A stretch of 64,000 nucleotides of DNA from Pseudomonas grimontii (GCF_007858185.1 NZ_VFES01000020.1:1-64000); one strand, 5' to 3'; positions 40,454-49,818 are shown, counted from the first letter of the stretch. Program-made: numbers and translations. The notes: a model not told the origin generated them from the sequence alone.

Positions 40454-41914
40454 ATGTTCTCCCCAACTGCTTTGCGCCCGCGATGCGCCAGATGGCTCAT
40501 CGCAACCGGACTCTTCCTGATGCTCAGCGCCTGTGTTGATAAACCCAGCACGCTCGAGCGAATCAAGGAGGATGGCGTATTGCGGGTGATTACCCGAAAC
40601 AGCCCGGCCACGTATTTCCAGGACCGCAACGGTGAAACCGGTTTCGAATACGAACTGGTCAAGCGTTTTGCCGATGACCTGGGGGTGAAGCTGGAGATCG
40701 AGACCGCCGACAACCTCGACGACCTGTTCGGCCAGTTGGGCAAACCCAACGGCCCGGTCCTCGCCGCCGCCGGCCTGGTCAGCAGCGAGCAGCGCCTGAA
40801 GCAGGTACGCTTTTCCCACCCGTACCTGGAAGTGACCCCGCAGATCATCTACCGCAACGGCCAGTCGCGCCCCACTAATGCGGCGGACCTGGCGGGCAAG
40901 AAGATCATGGTGCTCAAGGGCAGCACCCATGCCGAGCAATTGGCGGAACTGAAAAAGCAAAATCCTGCCATCGAATACGAAGAATCCGACGCGGTTGAGG
41001 TAGTCGACCTGCTGCGCATGGTGGATGAGGGGCAAATCGACCTGACCCTGGTGGACTCCAACGAAGTGGCGATGAACCAGGTGTATTTCCCCAACGTGCG
41101 CGTGGCGTTCGACCTCGGTGATGCCAGCCACCAGAGCTGGGCCGTGGCGGCCGGTGAAGACAACAGCCTGCTCAACGAGATCAACAGCTACCTCGACAAG
41201 GTAGAAAAGAACGGCACCCTGCAACGCCTTAAAGACCGCTATTACGGGCACGTCGATGTACTCGGCTATGTCGGTGCCTACACCTTCGCCCAGCATTTGC
41301 AGCAGCGGCTCCCCAAATACGAGAAGCACTTTCGCGCCTACGCCAAGGAAGAAAAAGTCGATTGGCGCCTGCTCGCGGCTATCGGCTATCAGGAATCGCT
41401 GTGGCAACCAGCGGTCACTTCCAAGACCGGCATGCGCGGCCTGATGATGCTGACCCAGAACACCGCCCAGGCCATGGGTGTGTCCAACCGTCTGGATGCC
41501 AAGCAAAGCATCATGGGCGGCGCCAAGTACCTGGCCAAGATCAAGGACGAACTGGACGACAGCATCGCCGAGCCCGACCGTACCTGGTTCGCCCTCGCCG
41601 CTTATAACGTCGGCACCGGCCATCTGGACGACGCACGCACTTTGGCGAAAAAGGAAGGGCTGAACCCGAACAAGTGGCTGGATGTGAAGAAGATGCTGCC
41701 GCGCCTGTCGCAGAAGCAGTGGTACAGCAAGACCCGCTACGGCTACGCCCGGGGCGGCGAACCGGTGCACTTTGTGGCGAACATCCGGCGTTACTACGAC
41801 ATCCTGACGTGGGTGACCCAGCCGCAGCTGGAGGGCAACCAGGTGGTCGAGGGCAATTTGCATGTGCCGGGTGTGGATAAAACCAAGCCGCCGGAAGACA
41901 CCCCGCAGTTATAA
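40454..41914 (+). CDS. mltF: membrane-bound lytic murein transglycosylase F
   Basis: 486 residues. Cleaves peptidoglycan to anhydromuropeptides at the outer membrane. Start MFSPTALRPRCARWLIATGLFLMLSAC: a lipoprotein signal with the lipobox Cys at residue 27. Then an ABC-substrate-binding-like regulatory domain (about 40–265: GVLRVITRNSPATYFQDRNGETGFEYELVKRFADDLGV) and the SLT catalytic domain (about 285–450: WRLLAAIGYQESLWQP with the catalytic Glu, TGMRGLMMLTQNTA, AAYNVGTGHLDDAR). Longer open frame upstream lacks a start with sense. Divergent from purL. Confidence 0.95.
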   Translation: MFSPTALRPRCARWLIATGLFLMLSACVDKPSTLERIKEDGVLRVITRNSPATYFQDRNGETGFEYELVKRFADDLGVKLEIETADNLDDLFGQLGKPNGPVLAAAGLVSSEQRLKQVRFSHPYLEVTPQIIYRNGQSRPTNAADLAGKKIMVLKGSTHAEQLAELKKQNPAIEYEESDAVEVVDLLRMVDEGQIDLTLVDSNEVAMNQVYFPNVRVAFDLGDASHQSWAVAAGEDNSLLNEINSYLDKVEKNGTLQRLKDRYYGHVDVLGYVGAYTFAQHLQQRLPKYEKHFRAYAKEEKVDWRLLAAIGYQESLWQPAVTSKTGMRGLMMLTQNTAQAMGVSNRLDAKQSIMGGAKYLAKIKDELDDSIAEPDRTWFALAAYNVGTGHLDDARTLAKKEGLNPNKWLDVKKMLPRLSQKQWYSKTRYGYARGGEPVHFVANIRRYYDILTWVTQPQLEGNQVVEGNLHVPGVDKTKPPEDTPQL

Positions 41915-41929
41915 GAACACTGAAAAGCC

Positions 41930-42040
41930 AATGTGAGAGGGGTGGTGCGACGATTCGACTTGCTCCCGATGGCATAGTGTCAGCCACTGCATAGGCTGAC
42001 TGATACACCGCCATCGGGGGCAAGCCCCCTCCCACATTTG
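41930..42040. repeat. REPIN with one degraded arm
   Basis: The right arm CATCGGGGGCAAGCCCCCTC (from 42013) is intact; the left arm (about 41931–41972, GTGAGAGGGGTGG … GACTTGCTCCCGATGGC) carries extra bases. The spacer keeps the GGCTGACTGATACACCGCC seen in other copies. It lies between the converging mltF and the small EIIB gene. Confidence 0.75.
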
Positions 42041-42054
42041 GATCTCCACTGGTA

Positions 42055-42342
42055 TCAGAGGCCGGTGATCAGGTGTACCACTCCTCCCGCCAACACCATC
42101 ACACCTGGCACACCCGCCGCTTTCAACGCCGCCTCATCCAGCCGCCCCGTATCCTGCAATTGCACCCTCACCCGCGTCAGCGCCACACGCTGTTGCGACT
42201 TGAGGTTATCCGCACCGCCCAACGCACTCAGCACATCGGCCGACAACAGCCCCTGCGTCGGAGTAGTCACTACCGTCTCGGCAATCAAATCCGGGGTCAG
42301 GGCTTTCCAGAACGCCCGCTGCAATTTCTCGAACATGCTCAT
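42055..42342 (-). CDS. free-standing EIIB-like PTS protein lacking the phospho-cysteine
   Basis: 95 residues. The second half (DVLSALGGADNLKSQQRVALTRVRVQL … GVPGVMVLAGGVVHLITGL) is an EIIB (glucose-type) domain, but the active Cys of the C-x-T-R-L-R motif is Ala54. It is most like the second EIIB-like domain of NagE in this window. Its ATG overlaps the stop of the EIIA-HPr-EI gene by 4 bases (42339–42342), so it is translationally coupled and part of the trehalose PTS unit. It cannot pass phosphate through the normal cysteine; a regulatory role is possible. Confidence 0.75.
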   Translation of the reverse strand: MSMFEKLQRAFWKALTPDLIAETVVTTPTQGLLSADVLSALGGADNLKSQQRVALTRVRVQLQDTGRLDEAALKAAGVPGVMVLAGGVVHLITGL

Positions 42343-44864
42343 TGCTCCACGACAGGTGAGGTTTCAACAGTAGCCGCGTGGTACAGGCGCAAGGCCTCGC
42401 GCACCTGGGCGGCTTCTTCCAGGCCCAGTACCTGATGGGCGATGGTCTGGCAGTCGGACAGGTCCAGCTCGCGCACAGTGGCCTTGATGGTGGGGATCAG
42501 CGGCACACTGACCGACAACTCATCCACGCCCAGCCCGATCAACACGGGCACCGCCAGTGCTTCGGAGGCCAACGCACCGCATACGCCCACCCACTTGCCA
42601 TGGGCATGGGCGGCCTTGACGGTGGTGGCGATCAGACGCAGCACCGCCGGGTGAAAGCTGTCGGCCTGGCTGGCCAGGCGCGGGTGATCGCGGTCCATGG
42701 CCAGGGTGTATTGGGTCAAGTCATTGGTGCCGATGGAGAAGAAGTCCACATGGGGCGCAAACATATCCGCCATCAGGGCCGCCGACGGCACCTCGATCAT
42801 GATGCCCAGCTTGGGCAACTCGCGCAGCCCAAGGGCCTGGGCTTCCTCTTCAAGAATCTTGCGCGCCAGATGCAGCTCCGACAGCAGGCTGACCATCGGC
42901 AACATGATATGCAGGCGTGCCAGCCCGGCACTCGCAAGGATCGCGCGCAATTGTTCACGCAACAGCCCCGGGCGCTCCAGGCACAGGCGTATCCCGCGCA
43001 GGCCCAGGAACGGGTTGGTTTCGCTGTCCATCGGCACATACGCCAGCGGTTTATCGCCGCCGACATCCAGGGTCCGCACCACCAGATTGCGCTCGGAACC
43101 CAGGGCGCGGGCGATGGCGCTGTAGGTAGCGGCCTGCTCATCCAGGCTTGGCGCGCGATTGCGATCCAGGTACAGGAATTCCGACCGCAACAGGCCGACG
43201 CCTTCGCCGCCCAGGGCCAGGGCTTGCTCCACCTCCTGCAACGACGCGACGTTGGCGGTCACCTCGACGTGATGGCCGTCGCGGGTAATCGCAGGCACTG
43301 AAGCCTGCGCCACATCATGCTGACGTCGCAGCACTTGCTGCTTACGCGCGGTTTCCAGCTGTTCGATCTCGGCCGGGTTGGGGTCCAGGTGCAGTTCACC
43401 TGTGTCAGCGTCGAGCAGGACCTGTTTGCCGTTGGCCAGCGCCAGCACTTCAGGCCCAACCCCGCACATGGCAGGCAGGCCAAGGGCACGCGCAAGGATC
43501 GCGACATGACTGGTCGCCCCGCCGCCGACGGTGACAAACCCCAGCACCTTTTGGGTGTCGAGGCTGGCGGTTTGCGAAGGCGTCAGTTGTTCGGCGACCA
43601 GGATCGCGCAGTCGGGCAGGTCCCAGGCGCGGTCTTGAATACCGAGAATCTGTTTCAGCACACGCTGGCCAACATCCGCCAGGTCCGCCGCGCGTTCGGC
43701 CAACAGGGCATTGCCCAGGCCCTGGAACAGTTTGGCGGTGGCGACCGTGGCGCTGTTCCAGGCAAACGCGGCGCTCTTGCCTTCGGCCAGCAGGCCATGG
43801 GCTTGTTCCAACAGCGTAGGGTCTTCGAGCAATTCCTGATGGGCGCGGAAAATCTGCGCCTGGGCACTGCCTGCCGCCTGGGTTTGCAAGGCTTGCAGCG
43901 CTTCGCTTGCAGCCAACAAGCCACGTGCCAACGCAGCGCGTTCGAGGGTTTCTCCCGCCCCCTGCTCAGTCACCTTCAGCTCGGGCTCAGCGACCTGAAC
44001 CACTTGGCCAAACGCAGACCCTGGCGATGCGCAAACACCTCGCAACAGCGTCGCCGACGACGCCGGCACGCGCGCTTCAAGCGGTACCGACGGCGCCGCG
44101 ATTGCCTCGCCGCAGCCTTCAGCCAACAGCGCGACCAGCGCCTTGATCGCCGCATCGGCATCGTCACCTGCCGCACTCACTTGCAAGGTATCGCCCTGTA
44201 CGGTTTGCAGTGCCATGATCGCCACCAGCGACTTGGCGTTGGCACTTTGGGTTTGCTTGTGCAGGTAAATGCTCGCGTTAAAACCTTTCGCCGCCTGGGC
44301 CAATACCGCTGCCGGGCGCGCGTGCAAACCGTTGGCGTTGGGCAAGGTCAACGGCTTGGAGAAGCGTGCATCGGCCTCCTCCTCATCGGCCTCCTCTACC
44401 CGGTTGCCGGACGATACCTGCAACACCGGCTGGCCCCGTTCCACCAGGCCGCTTGCCAACGGTGTGAACGGTTCGCCGCTGACCACCAGCATCAAGGTCA
44501 GCAAACTGCGGGCGTTGAGCGCCACGTAGTCGGCATCGAATTCGATCAGTGCTTGCCCGGCTTCCACTCGCTGGCCTTCCTCGACCAGGCGGGTGAAACC
44601 CTTGCCCGCCAGGCTCACGGTGTCCAAGCCGATATGCATCAGTACCTGCACGCCGTTGTCGTCGGTGACGCTGACCGCATGCCCACTGTCCTGGATATTG
44701 CTGATCACGCCGGCCAGCGGCGCGCACAGGGTCTGCGAGGTGGGATCGATGCACAGGCCGTCGCCGATCATGCGGCTGGCGAACACCGGGTCAGGCACCT
44801 TGTCCAGTGCCAGCAGCACACCCGACAAGGGCGCCAGCAATTCCAGGGGTTGAGTTGCGGTCAT
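42339..44864 (-). CDS. PTS multiphosphoryl transfer protein EIIA-HPr-EI (trehalose locus)
   Basis: 841 residues from the ATG at 44864 (MTATQPLELLAPL; AGGTG upstream). EIIA (His77 in VLMHIGLDTVSL), HPr (His181 in NGLHARPAAVLAQ) and enzyme I (His453 in GGGATSHVAILARALG; RSEFLYLDR and GTNDLTQYTLAMDRDH). Same architecture and length as NagF but clearly diverged. It would phosphorylate the trehalose permease TreB, which lacks its own EIIA. It follows the porin gene after a REPIN and overlaps the small EIIB-like gene. Confidence 0.93.
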   Translation of the reverse strand: MTATQPLELLAPLSGVLLALDKVPDPVFASRMIGDGLCIDPTSQTLCAPLAGVISNIQDSGHAVSVTDDNGVQVLMHIGLDTVSLAGKGFTRLVEEGQRVEAGQALIEFDADYVALNARSLLTLMLVVSGEPFTPLASGLVERGQPVLQVSSGNRVEEADEEEADARFSKPLTLPNANGLHARPAAVLAQAAKGFNASIYLHKQTQSANAKSLVAIMALQTVQGDTLQVSAAGDDADAAIKALVALLAEGCGEAIAAPSVPLEARVPASSATLLRGVCASPGSAFGQVVQVAEPELKVTEQGAGETLERAALARGLLAASEALQALQTQAAGSAQAQIFRAHQELLEDPTLLEQAHGLLAEGKSAAFAWNSATVATAKLFQGLGNALLAERAADLADVGQRVLKQILGIQDRAWDLPDCAILVAEQLTPSQTASLDTQKVLGFVTVGGGATSHVAILARALGLPAMCGVGPEVLALANGKQVLLDADTGELHLDPNPAEIEQLETARKQQVLRRQHDVAQASVPAITRDGHHVEVTANVASLQEVEQALALGGEGVGLLRSEFLYLDRNRAPSLDEQAATYSAIARALGSERNLVVRTLDVGGDKPLAYVPMDSETNPFLGLRGIRLCLERPGLLREQLRAILASAGLARLHIMLPMVSLLSELHLARKILEEEAQALGLRELPKLGIMIEVPSAALMADMFAPHVDFFSIGTNDLTQYTLAMDRDHPRLASQADSFHPAVLRLIATTVKAAHAHGKWVGVCGALASEALAVPVLIGLGVDELSVSVPLIPTIKATVRELDLSDCQTIAHQVLGLEEAAQVREALRLYHAATVETSPVVEQ

Positions 44865-44936
44865 GACTTCACCTGCTGTTTTGTTCTGTAAAAAACCATT
44901 GGGTGGATACACATCCCATGGATGACAGGGATCAAC

Positions 44937-45027
44937 TGTGGGAGGGGGCTTGCCCCCGATGGCAGAGGGTCAGCCAATACCTGTGCCGCCTGACACATCG
45001 CTATCGGAGGCAAGCCCCCGCCCACAC
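44937..45027. repeat. REPIN between porin and EIIA-HPr-EI genes
   Basis: TGTGGGAGGGGGCTTGCCCC (from 44937) faces ATCGGAGGCAAGCCCCCGCC (from 45003), with a spacer containing GGGTCAGCCAATAC and CTGACACATCGC. It ends next to the stop of the porin gene inside the trehalose operon. Confidence 0.85.
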
Positions 45028-46248
45028 TTATTTCCACCAGTATTCGACTTGCACGCCAACGTTCGACCCATGCCGCGCGGTGCCATAGGCGCCGGTATCG
45101 GACAACGCCGAGCCTGCCGCCAGTTCATTCGCTGCGCGCTTGGCCGCTTCGTTCCAGGTCGCATAGGTGTAGTACAACCGCACTTCCGGCCGCGCCCAGA
45201 AATCCGTGCCCTTGGGCGACCAGGTCGGGGCGAAGGTAAATTTGCTCAGCTTGCGCGTGCCGCCGGTGGCATCGACCTGATCATGCCCAAGCTCGGTGAC
45301 CAGTTTGAATTGTTCGCTGATCGCATACGCGGGGCGTACGCCGATGGACATCCAGGTCTGGTCCTGGCTGCCGGGGCGAATATCCTTCTGGTACACCGCT
45401 TCGATCTGCCCACCAAAGCGCGGGGTCACTTGCCAGTCGAAGAACTCCACGGCGCGATAACTTTTGCTGCTGTTATCCAGGAAGGTATTGCCGGTGTAGC
45501 CCAGGCCGGTGCCGGGACCTTCGCCGTACTGCAGGGCGAATTTGTTCTTGCCGCCCAGAAAGGGTTTTTGCACATGCTGCGCGGTGAGCGCCCAACCGCT
45601 GTTGGTGTCGCGCCCGCCGGCCTTTTCGATATAGCTCAAGCCCAGCTCCAGCTCGCCACCGGGGTTGGTCTTGAAGCCCGCCACGTTGAAGTCATGACGG
45701 GTGGCGTATTCCTTCTGGTACAGGTTGTCCTTGCGCGAGATGGCGTAGCTGTATTTGAGGTCGCCGATCAGCACGTCCTCGATGCCGCCGCCGGTGGCGC
45801 TCTGGTTCCAGTAGTAGAAGTCGGAAATATGGATGTCATTGCGTTTGTAGTAACGCCGACCGGCCCACAGCGAACCGCCATTGAGGGCCGGCAGGTTCGA
45901 CCACTGCGCATACATCTGCGGCATACGCGCCGAGCCGTTGTCTTCACCCTGGAATTTAAGGGCGCGGTCGTACTTGTTGTAGAGCGACGCCATGGCGTCG
46001 ACGCTGAGCACCGAGCCGTCGTCGAGGGTCAGCAGGTCCTGGCGCAATTCCAGTTCGGCGTACTGCTCGCATTCGTTGCCCAATCGGTACTTGGTTTGTG
46101 CCCCCGGCAGTTGGAAACATTGCTGCTTGCCGCTGCCTGTTGACGTCCCAGCGCCGCTGCGTAAGTAACCGGCAAATTCCAGGGCCTGCGCACCGAATGG
46201 CAGGCTCAGGCAGGATGCAACAAGGCCCAGCTTTATTGTTGTTTTCAT
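45028..46248 (-). CDS. LamB-type maltoporin-like carbohydrate porin
   Basis: 406 residues. Signal peptide MKTTIKLGLVASCLSLPFGAQA, then LEFAGYLRSGAGTSTGSGKQQCFQLPGA, the usual N-terminus of LamB/ScrY-type porins with an early conserved cysteine loop; many aromatic beta-strand segments follow (WAGRRYYKRNDIHISDFYYWNQSATGGG) and it ends VQVEYWWK. I start at the ATG at 46248, preceded by AAGGAG. In this locus it should admit trehalose (inference). Confidence 0.9.
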   Translation of the reverse strand: MKTTIKLGLVASCLSLPFGAQALEFAGYLRSGAGTSTGSGKQQCFQLPGAQTKYRLGNECEQYAELELRQDLLTLDDGSVLSVDAMASLYNKYDRALKFQGEDNGSARMPQMYAQWSNLPALNGGSLWAGRRYYKRNDIHISDFYYWNQSATGGGIEDVLIGDLKYSYAISRKDNLYQKEYATRHDFNVAGFKTNPGGELELGLSYIEKAGGRDTNSGWALTAQHVQKPFLGGKNKFALQYGEGPGTGLGYTGNTFLDNSSKSYRAVEFFDWQVTPRFGGQIEAVYQKDIRPGSQDQTWMSIGVRPAYAISEQFKLVTELGHDQVDATGGTRKLSKFTFAPTWSPKGTDFWARPEVRLYYTYATWNEAAKRAANELAAGSALSDTGAYGTARHGSNVGVQVEYWWK

Positions 46249-46304
46249 GAATGCTCCTTCTATTTTTATTGTTTTATTACTGTCCTTGCACGACACGATT
46301 CCCC

Positions 46305-46404
46305 GTAAGAGCGAGCTTGCTCGCGAAGAACGCTAACGATTACGCAGCGATACTGGTTTAACGCGGCGCTCTCAGGTTTTTCGCGAGCAAGCTCGCTCCT
46401 ACAG
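46305..46404. repeat. REPIN of a second REP family (GCGAGCAAGCTCGC type)
   Basis: GAGCGAGCTTGCTCGCGAA (from 46310) and TTCGCGAGCAAGCTCGCTCC (to about 46399) form an inverted doublet with about 60 bases between. The core differs from the GGGGGCTTGCCCCC family seen elsewhere. It fills the gap between treC and the porin gene. Confidence 0.85.
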
Positions 46405-46412
46405 GAGGCGTA

Positions 46413-48059
46413 TCAACCGATCAGGTGCAGCACGAACGATTCGTAGGGACGCAGGACGACCGTAGCCGTGCGTTGCGGGCAGTCGCGGTAGTTGCTGATC
46501 AGCAGGCGTTGCTCGGTAGCGGCGCTGATGACGTGATCGGGCAGCTGGATTTCGCAGGGCTGGCCGTAGAAGTTATTCAGCACCAGCAAGCGCTCGCCGT
46601 GGCCTTCGCGCAGGTACGCCCAGACCTGCAAATGGTCTTGCAGCAGTTGGCGGTAAACGCCCTCTTGAATCAGCGGTTCATGACGACGCAAGGCGATCAG
46701 CGCGCGATAGTGATGCAGCACGGAGTCGGGATCATCGAGTTGGTGTTCAACGTTGATCTGCACTGCATTCGCCGGGATGCCGATCCAGGGCTCGCCAGTG
46801 CTGAAACCCGCATTGGGTTGCGCGCTCCACTGCATCGGCGTGCGGCCGTTGTCGCGGGACTTCTGCATGATCGCCGCCATGCTCGCCGCTGCGGATTCAC
46901 CCGCATCGCGCTGGAGGCGGAAGATGTTCAGGGTCTCCACATCGCGGTACTGATCGATGCTGTCAAAGCCCGGATTGGTCATGCCCAGCTCTTCGCCCTG
47001 GTACACAAACGGCGTGCCCTGGAGGAAGTGCAGCGCGGTGGCGAGCATCTTCGCCGAGACCACGCGGTACTCACCGTCGTCGCCAAACCGCGAGACCACC
47101 CGGGGTTGATCGTGGTTACACCAGAACAGCGCGTTCCAGCCGCCACCGGCCTGCATGCCCTGTTGCCAGTCGGAGAGGATCTGCTTGAGTTGGAGGAAAT
47201 CGAAGTCAGCCTTCACCCATTTCTGCAGGTTCGGGTAATCGACTTTCAGGTGATGAAAGTTGAAAGTCATCGACAGCTCTTTCGACTCAGGATTCGAGTA
47301 GCGGATGCAATGTTCCAGGCTGGTGGACGACATCTCGCCGACGTTGATCAAGGCATGGCCGTCAAAGACTTCGCGGTGCATCTCCTGCAGGTATTCATGC
47401 ACGTTCGGGCCGTCGGTGTAGAAGCGGCGGCCGTCGCTGTTGTCTTCGGGGAAGTCGGCGGGCTTGGAGATCAGGTTGATCACGTCCAGGCGGAAACCAC
47501 CCACGCCCTTGTCGCGCCAGAAGCGCATCAACTTGAACACCTCGGCACGCACCTTGGGGTTATCCCAATTGAGGTCGGCCTGGGTGTGGTCGAACAGGTG
47601 CAGGAAGTACTGGCCGGTTTGCGCCTCGTATTCCCAGGCCGAACCGCCGAACTTGGATTCCCAGTTGTTCGGCTGGTCGCGCCAGATGTAGAAGTCGCGG
47701 TAGGGGTTGTCGAGGCTGCTGCGCGCCTGCTGGAACCACTCATGCTCGATGGACGTGTGGTTGACCACAATGTCGAGCATCAGCTTGATACCGCGCTTGG
47801 CCGCTTCGCTGATCAGCAGGTCGCAGTCGGCCATGGTCCCGTAGCTGGGGTCGATCGCGTAGTAGTCGCTGATGTCGTAGCCGTTGTCGCGTTGCGGCGA
47901 GCGCAGGAACGGCGTGATCCACAGGCAATCCACGCCCAGCCATTTCAGGTAGTCGAGTTTGTCCACGATGCCCAGCAGGTCACCGGTGGCGTTACCCGCG
48001 TGGCTATGGAAGCTTTTGGGGTAGATCTGGTAGATCACCGAGTGTTGCCAGTCTTGCAT
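46413..48059 (-). CDS. treC: alpha,alpha-phosphotrehalase (trehalose-6-phosphate hydrolase)
   Basis: 548 residues of GH13. Splits trehalose-6-P into glucose and glucose-6-P. WQHSVIYQIYPKSFHSHAGNATGDLLGIVDKLDYLKWLGVDCLWITPFLRSPQRDNGYDISDY at the N-terminus, DIVVNHTSIEHEWFQ, the nucleophile Asp in GGFRLDVINLISK, the acid Glu in INVGEMSST and the third Asp in CNHDQPRVVSR. I start at the ATG at 48059 (AAGGAA upstream). Between treB and the porin, with REP elements on both sides. Confidence 0.94.
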   Translation of the reverse strand: MQDWQHSVIYQIYPKSFHSHAGNATGDLLGIVDKLDYLKWLGVDCLWITPFLRSPQRDNGYDISDYYAIDPSYGTMADCDLLISEAAKRGIKLMLDIVVNHTSIEHEWFQQARSSLDNPYRDFYIWRDQPNNWESKFGGSAWEYEAQTGQYFLHLFDHTQADLNWDNPKVRAEVFKLMRFWRDKGVGGFRLDVINLISKPADFPEDNSDGRRFYTDGPNVHEYLQEMHREVFDGHALINVGEMSSTSLEHCIRYSNPESKELSMTFNFHHLKVDYPNLQKWVKADFDFLQLKQILSDWQQGMQAGGGWNALFWCNHDQPRVVSRFGDDGEYRVVSAKMLATALHFLQGTPFVYQGEELGMTNPGFDSIDQYRDVETLNIFRLQRDAGESAAASMAAIMQKSRDNGRTPMQWSAQPNAGFSTGEPWIGIPANAVQINVEHQLDDPDSVLHHYRALIALRRHEPLIQEGVYRQLLQDHLQVWAYLREGHGERLLVLNNFYGQPCEIQLPDHVISAATEQRLLISNYRDCPQRTATVVLRPYESFVLHLIG

Positions 48060-48103
48060 GGTGGGTTCCTTCAGTAGAGTTTTGTGCAGGCCTCTCTGGC
48101 CTA

Positions 48104-48148
48104 ATCGGGGGCAAGCCCCCTGTGGGAGGGAGCTTGCCCCCGATAGCG
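48104..48148. repeat. compact REP doublet between treB and treC
   Basis: ATCGGGGGCAAGCCCCC (48104–48120) is joined directly to TGTGGGAGGGAGCTTGCCCC (48121–), in inverted orientation with no real spacer. It lies just after the treB stop. Confidence 0.85.
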
Positions 48149-48153
48149 ATAGT

Positions 48154-49596
48154 TCAGGCGACGCGATAACCGGGCCGAACAATCTTCATGCTCAACGCAC
48201 AGGTCAGTACAAACGGCACGACAATCGCGATGACCATCCCGATCACAAACATCGAGATGGATTGCGGCACGATCGAGATAAACCCAGGCAAGCCACCGAC
48301 GCCGATGGCCGAGGCCTGCACCTTGTTCAGCGACAGGAAAATACTGCCCAGCGCCGAGCCCACCAGGGCCGCATAAAACGGAAACTTGAAGCGCAGGTTC
48401 ACCCCGAACATCGCCGGTTCAGTGATGCCGAAGTAAGCGGAAATCGCTGAGGTCGAGGCCATGCTTTTATCCCGCGCATTGCGGGTGGTGTAGAACACCG
48501 CGAGCGCGGCGCTGCCCTGGGCCAGGTTGGACATCACGATCATCGGCCAGATAAAAGTGCCGCCCTGGGTGGAGATCAATTGCAAGTCGACGGCGAGGAA
48601 CATGTGGTGCATGCCGGTGATCACCAGCGGCGCGTACAGCAGACCGAAAATCGCTCCGCCAACCATCGGTGCCAGGTCAAACAGGGTGACCACGCCTTCG
48701 GTAATCAGGATGCCGAGATGACGGGTCACCGGGCCGATGATCGCCAACGCCAGCACGCCGGTAACGACGATGGTGGTGATCGGCACGACCAGCAGTTGAA
48801 TGGCGTTGGGCACGCGAGCGCGCAGCCATTTCTCGATGACGCTCATCACATACGCCGCCATCAGGATCGGCAGGATCTGCCCCTGGTAGCCGACTTTCTC
48901 GATCTTGAACCAACCGAAAATATCGAAGTACGGCAGGCTCTGGCCGTCGAGGCCGGCGACCGCCTTACCGTAGTTCCAGGCGTTAAGCAGGTCCGGGTGC
49001 ACCAGCATCAGGCCGAGCACAATGCCGAGGATTTCACTGCCGCCAAAGCGCTTGGCCGCCGACCAGCCCACCAACGCCGGCAGGAACACGAACGAGGTGT
49101 TGGCCATCAGGTTGATCAGGCTCCACAGGCCATCCAGGTTCGGATAAGCCTCCAGCAGCGTCTGGCCCTCGATGAACATGCCCTTGGCGCCCATCAGGTT
49201 GTTCACGCCCATGAGCAGGCCGGCAATGATCAGCGCAGGCAGGATCGGCATGAACACATCGGAAAACACCCGCACCAGACGCTGCATGGCGTTGGTCTTG
49301 TCGGCGCCCTTCTTCTTCACGTCGGCGATGGTGGCGGCGGCGAGGCCGGTCTGTTCGCGCAGGGCGGCGTAGACCTTTTCCACTTCACCAGGGCCGATCA
49401 CCACCTGGAACAGGCCGCCGGTGAAGAACGAGCCCTTGACCAGATCGACCTGGTTCAACGCACTGTTGTTGACCAGGCCCGGATCCTTGAGCGCCAGGCG
49501 CAGGCGGGTCACGCAGTGGGCAGCTTGCTCAAGGTTGTCGCTGCCCCCGAGGTGCTCGAGGATCTCGCGGGCAATGTTCGAATAGTCGTGGCTCAT
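48154..49596 (-). CDS. treB: PTS trehalose permease EIIBC
   Basis: 480 residues. EIIB first (phospho-Cys28 in AAHCVTRLRLALKD, GGSDNLEQ, FFTGGLFQVVIGPGEVEKVY), then the EIIC membrane domain (about 105–470: FSDVFMPILPALIIAGLLMGVNNLMG, GIVLGLMLVHPDLLNAW, ITEPAMFGVNLRFKFPFYAALVGSALG). EIIA is absent and is supplied by the fusion protein at 42339–44864. GGAAA precedes the ATG; the double TreR operator lies 66–107 bases upstream. First gene of the trehalose unit. Confidence 0.94.
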   Translation of the reverse strand: MSHDYSNIAREILEHLGGSDNLEQAAHCVTRLRLALKDPGLVNNSALNQVDLVKGSFFTGGLFQVVIGPGEVEKVYAALREQTGLAAATIADVKKKGADKTNAMQRLVRVFSDVFMPILPALIIAGLLMGVNNLMGAKGMFIEGQTLLEAYPNLDGLWSLINLMANTSFVFLPALVGWSAAKRFGGSEILGIVLGLMLVHPDLLNAWNYGKAVAGLDGQSLPYFDIFGWFKIEKVGYQGQILPILMAAYVMSVIEKWLRARVPNAIQLLVVPITTIVVTGVLALAIIGPVTRHLGILITEGVVTLFDLAPMVGGAIFGLLYAPLVITGMHHMFLAVDLQLISTQGGTFIWPMIVMSNLAQGSAALAVFYTTRNARDKSMASTSAISAYFGITEPAMFGVNLRFKFPFYAALVGSALGSIFLSLNKVQASAIGVGGLPGFISIVPQSISMFVIGMVIAIVVPFVLTCALSMKIVRPGYRVA

Positions 49597-49661
49597 GCTT
49601 GGTTTCCACTTTGATTTTTTTTATTGGGGGCAGTCATTGGCAGCACGCCGAAGCCAAAAGT

Positions 49662-49703
49662 ACTCGTACAGACGAGTTAAAGCAACAACTCGTCTGTACG
49701 AGT
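49662..49703. promoter_or_regulatory. paired TreR-type operators
   Basis: ACTCGTACAGACGAGT (49662–49677) and ACTCGTCTGTACGAGT (49688–49703) are exact inverses, each itself near-palindromic, 10 bases apart, in the gap between divergent treB and treR. A start-to-start spacing of 26 bp is about two and a half helical turns. GntR-family binding by TreR is inferred from position and symmetry. Confidence 0.8.
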
Positions 49704-49818
49704 TGTAAATATTGATTTGGGTTTTCCAAGGCCCAATGGACAAACCCACCCTCTGCCTCTAAGGTTCCTGCCTTGAACGCGCAGTTCACCTTCATAAAGA
49801 CGGGCACAGAGCCATCCC

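Noticed and set aside
44937..48148. Repeated short palindromes that might suggest a CRISPR array
   Set aside because: Repeats are REP doublets in inverted pairs separated by whole genes; no regular spacers and no cas genes.
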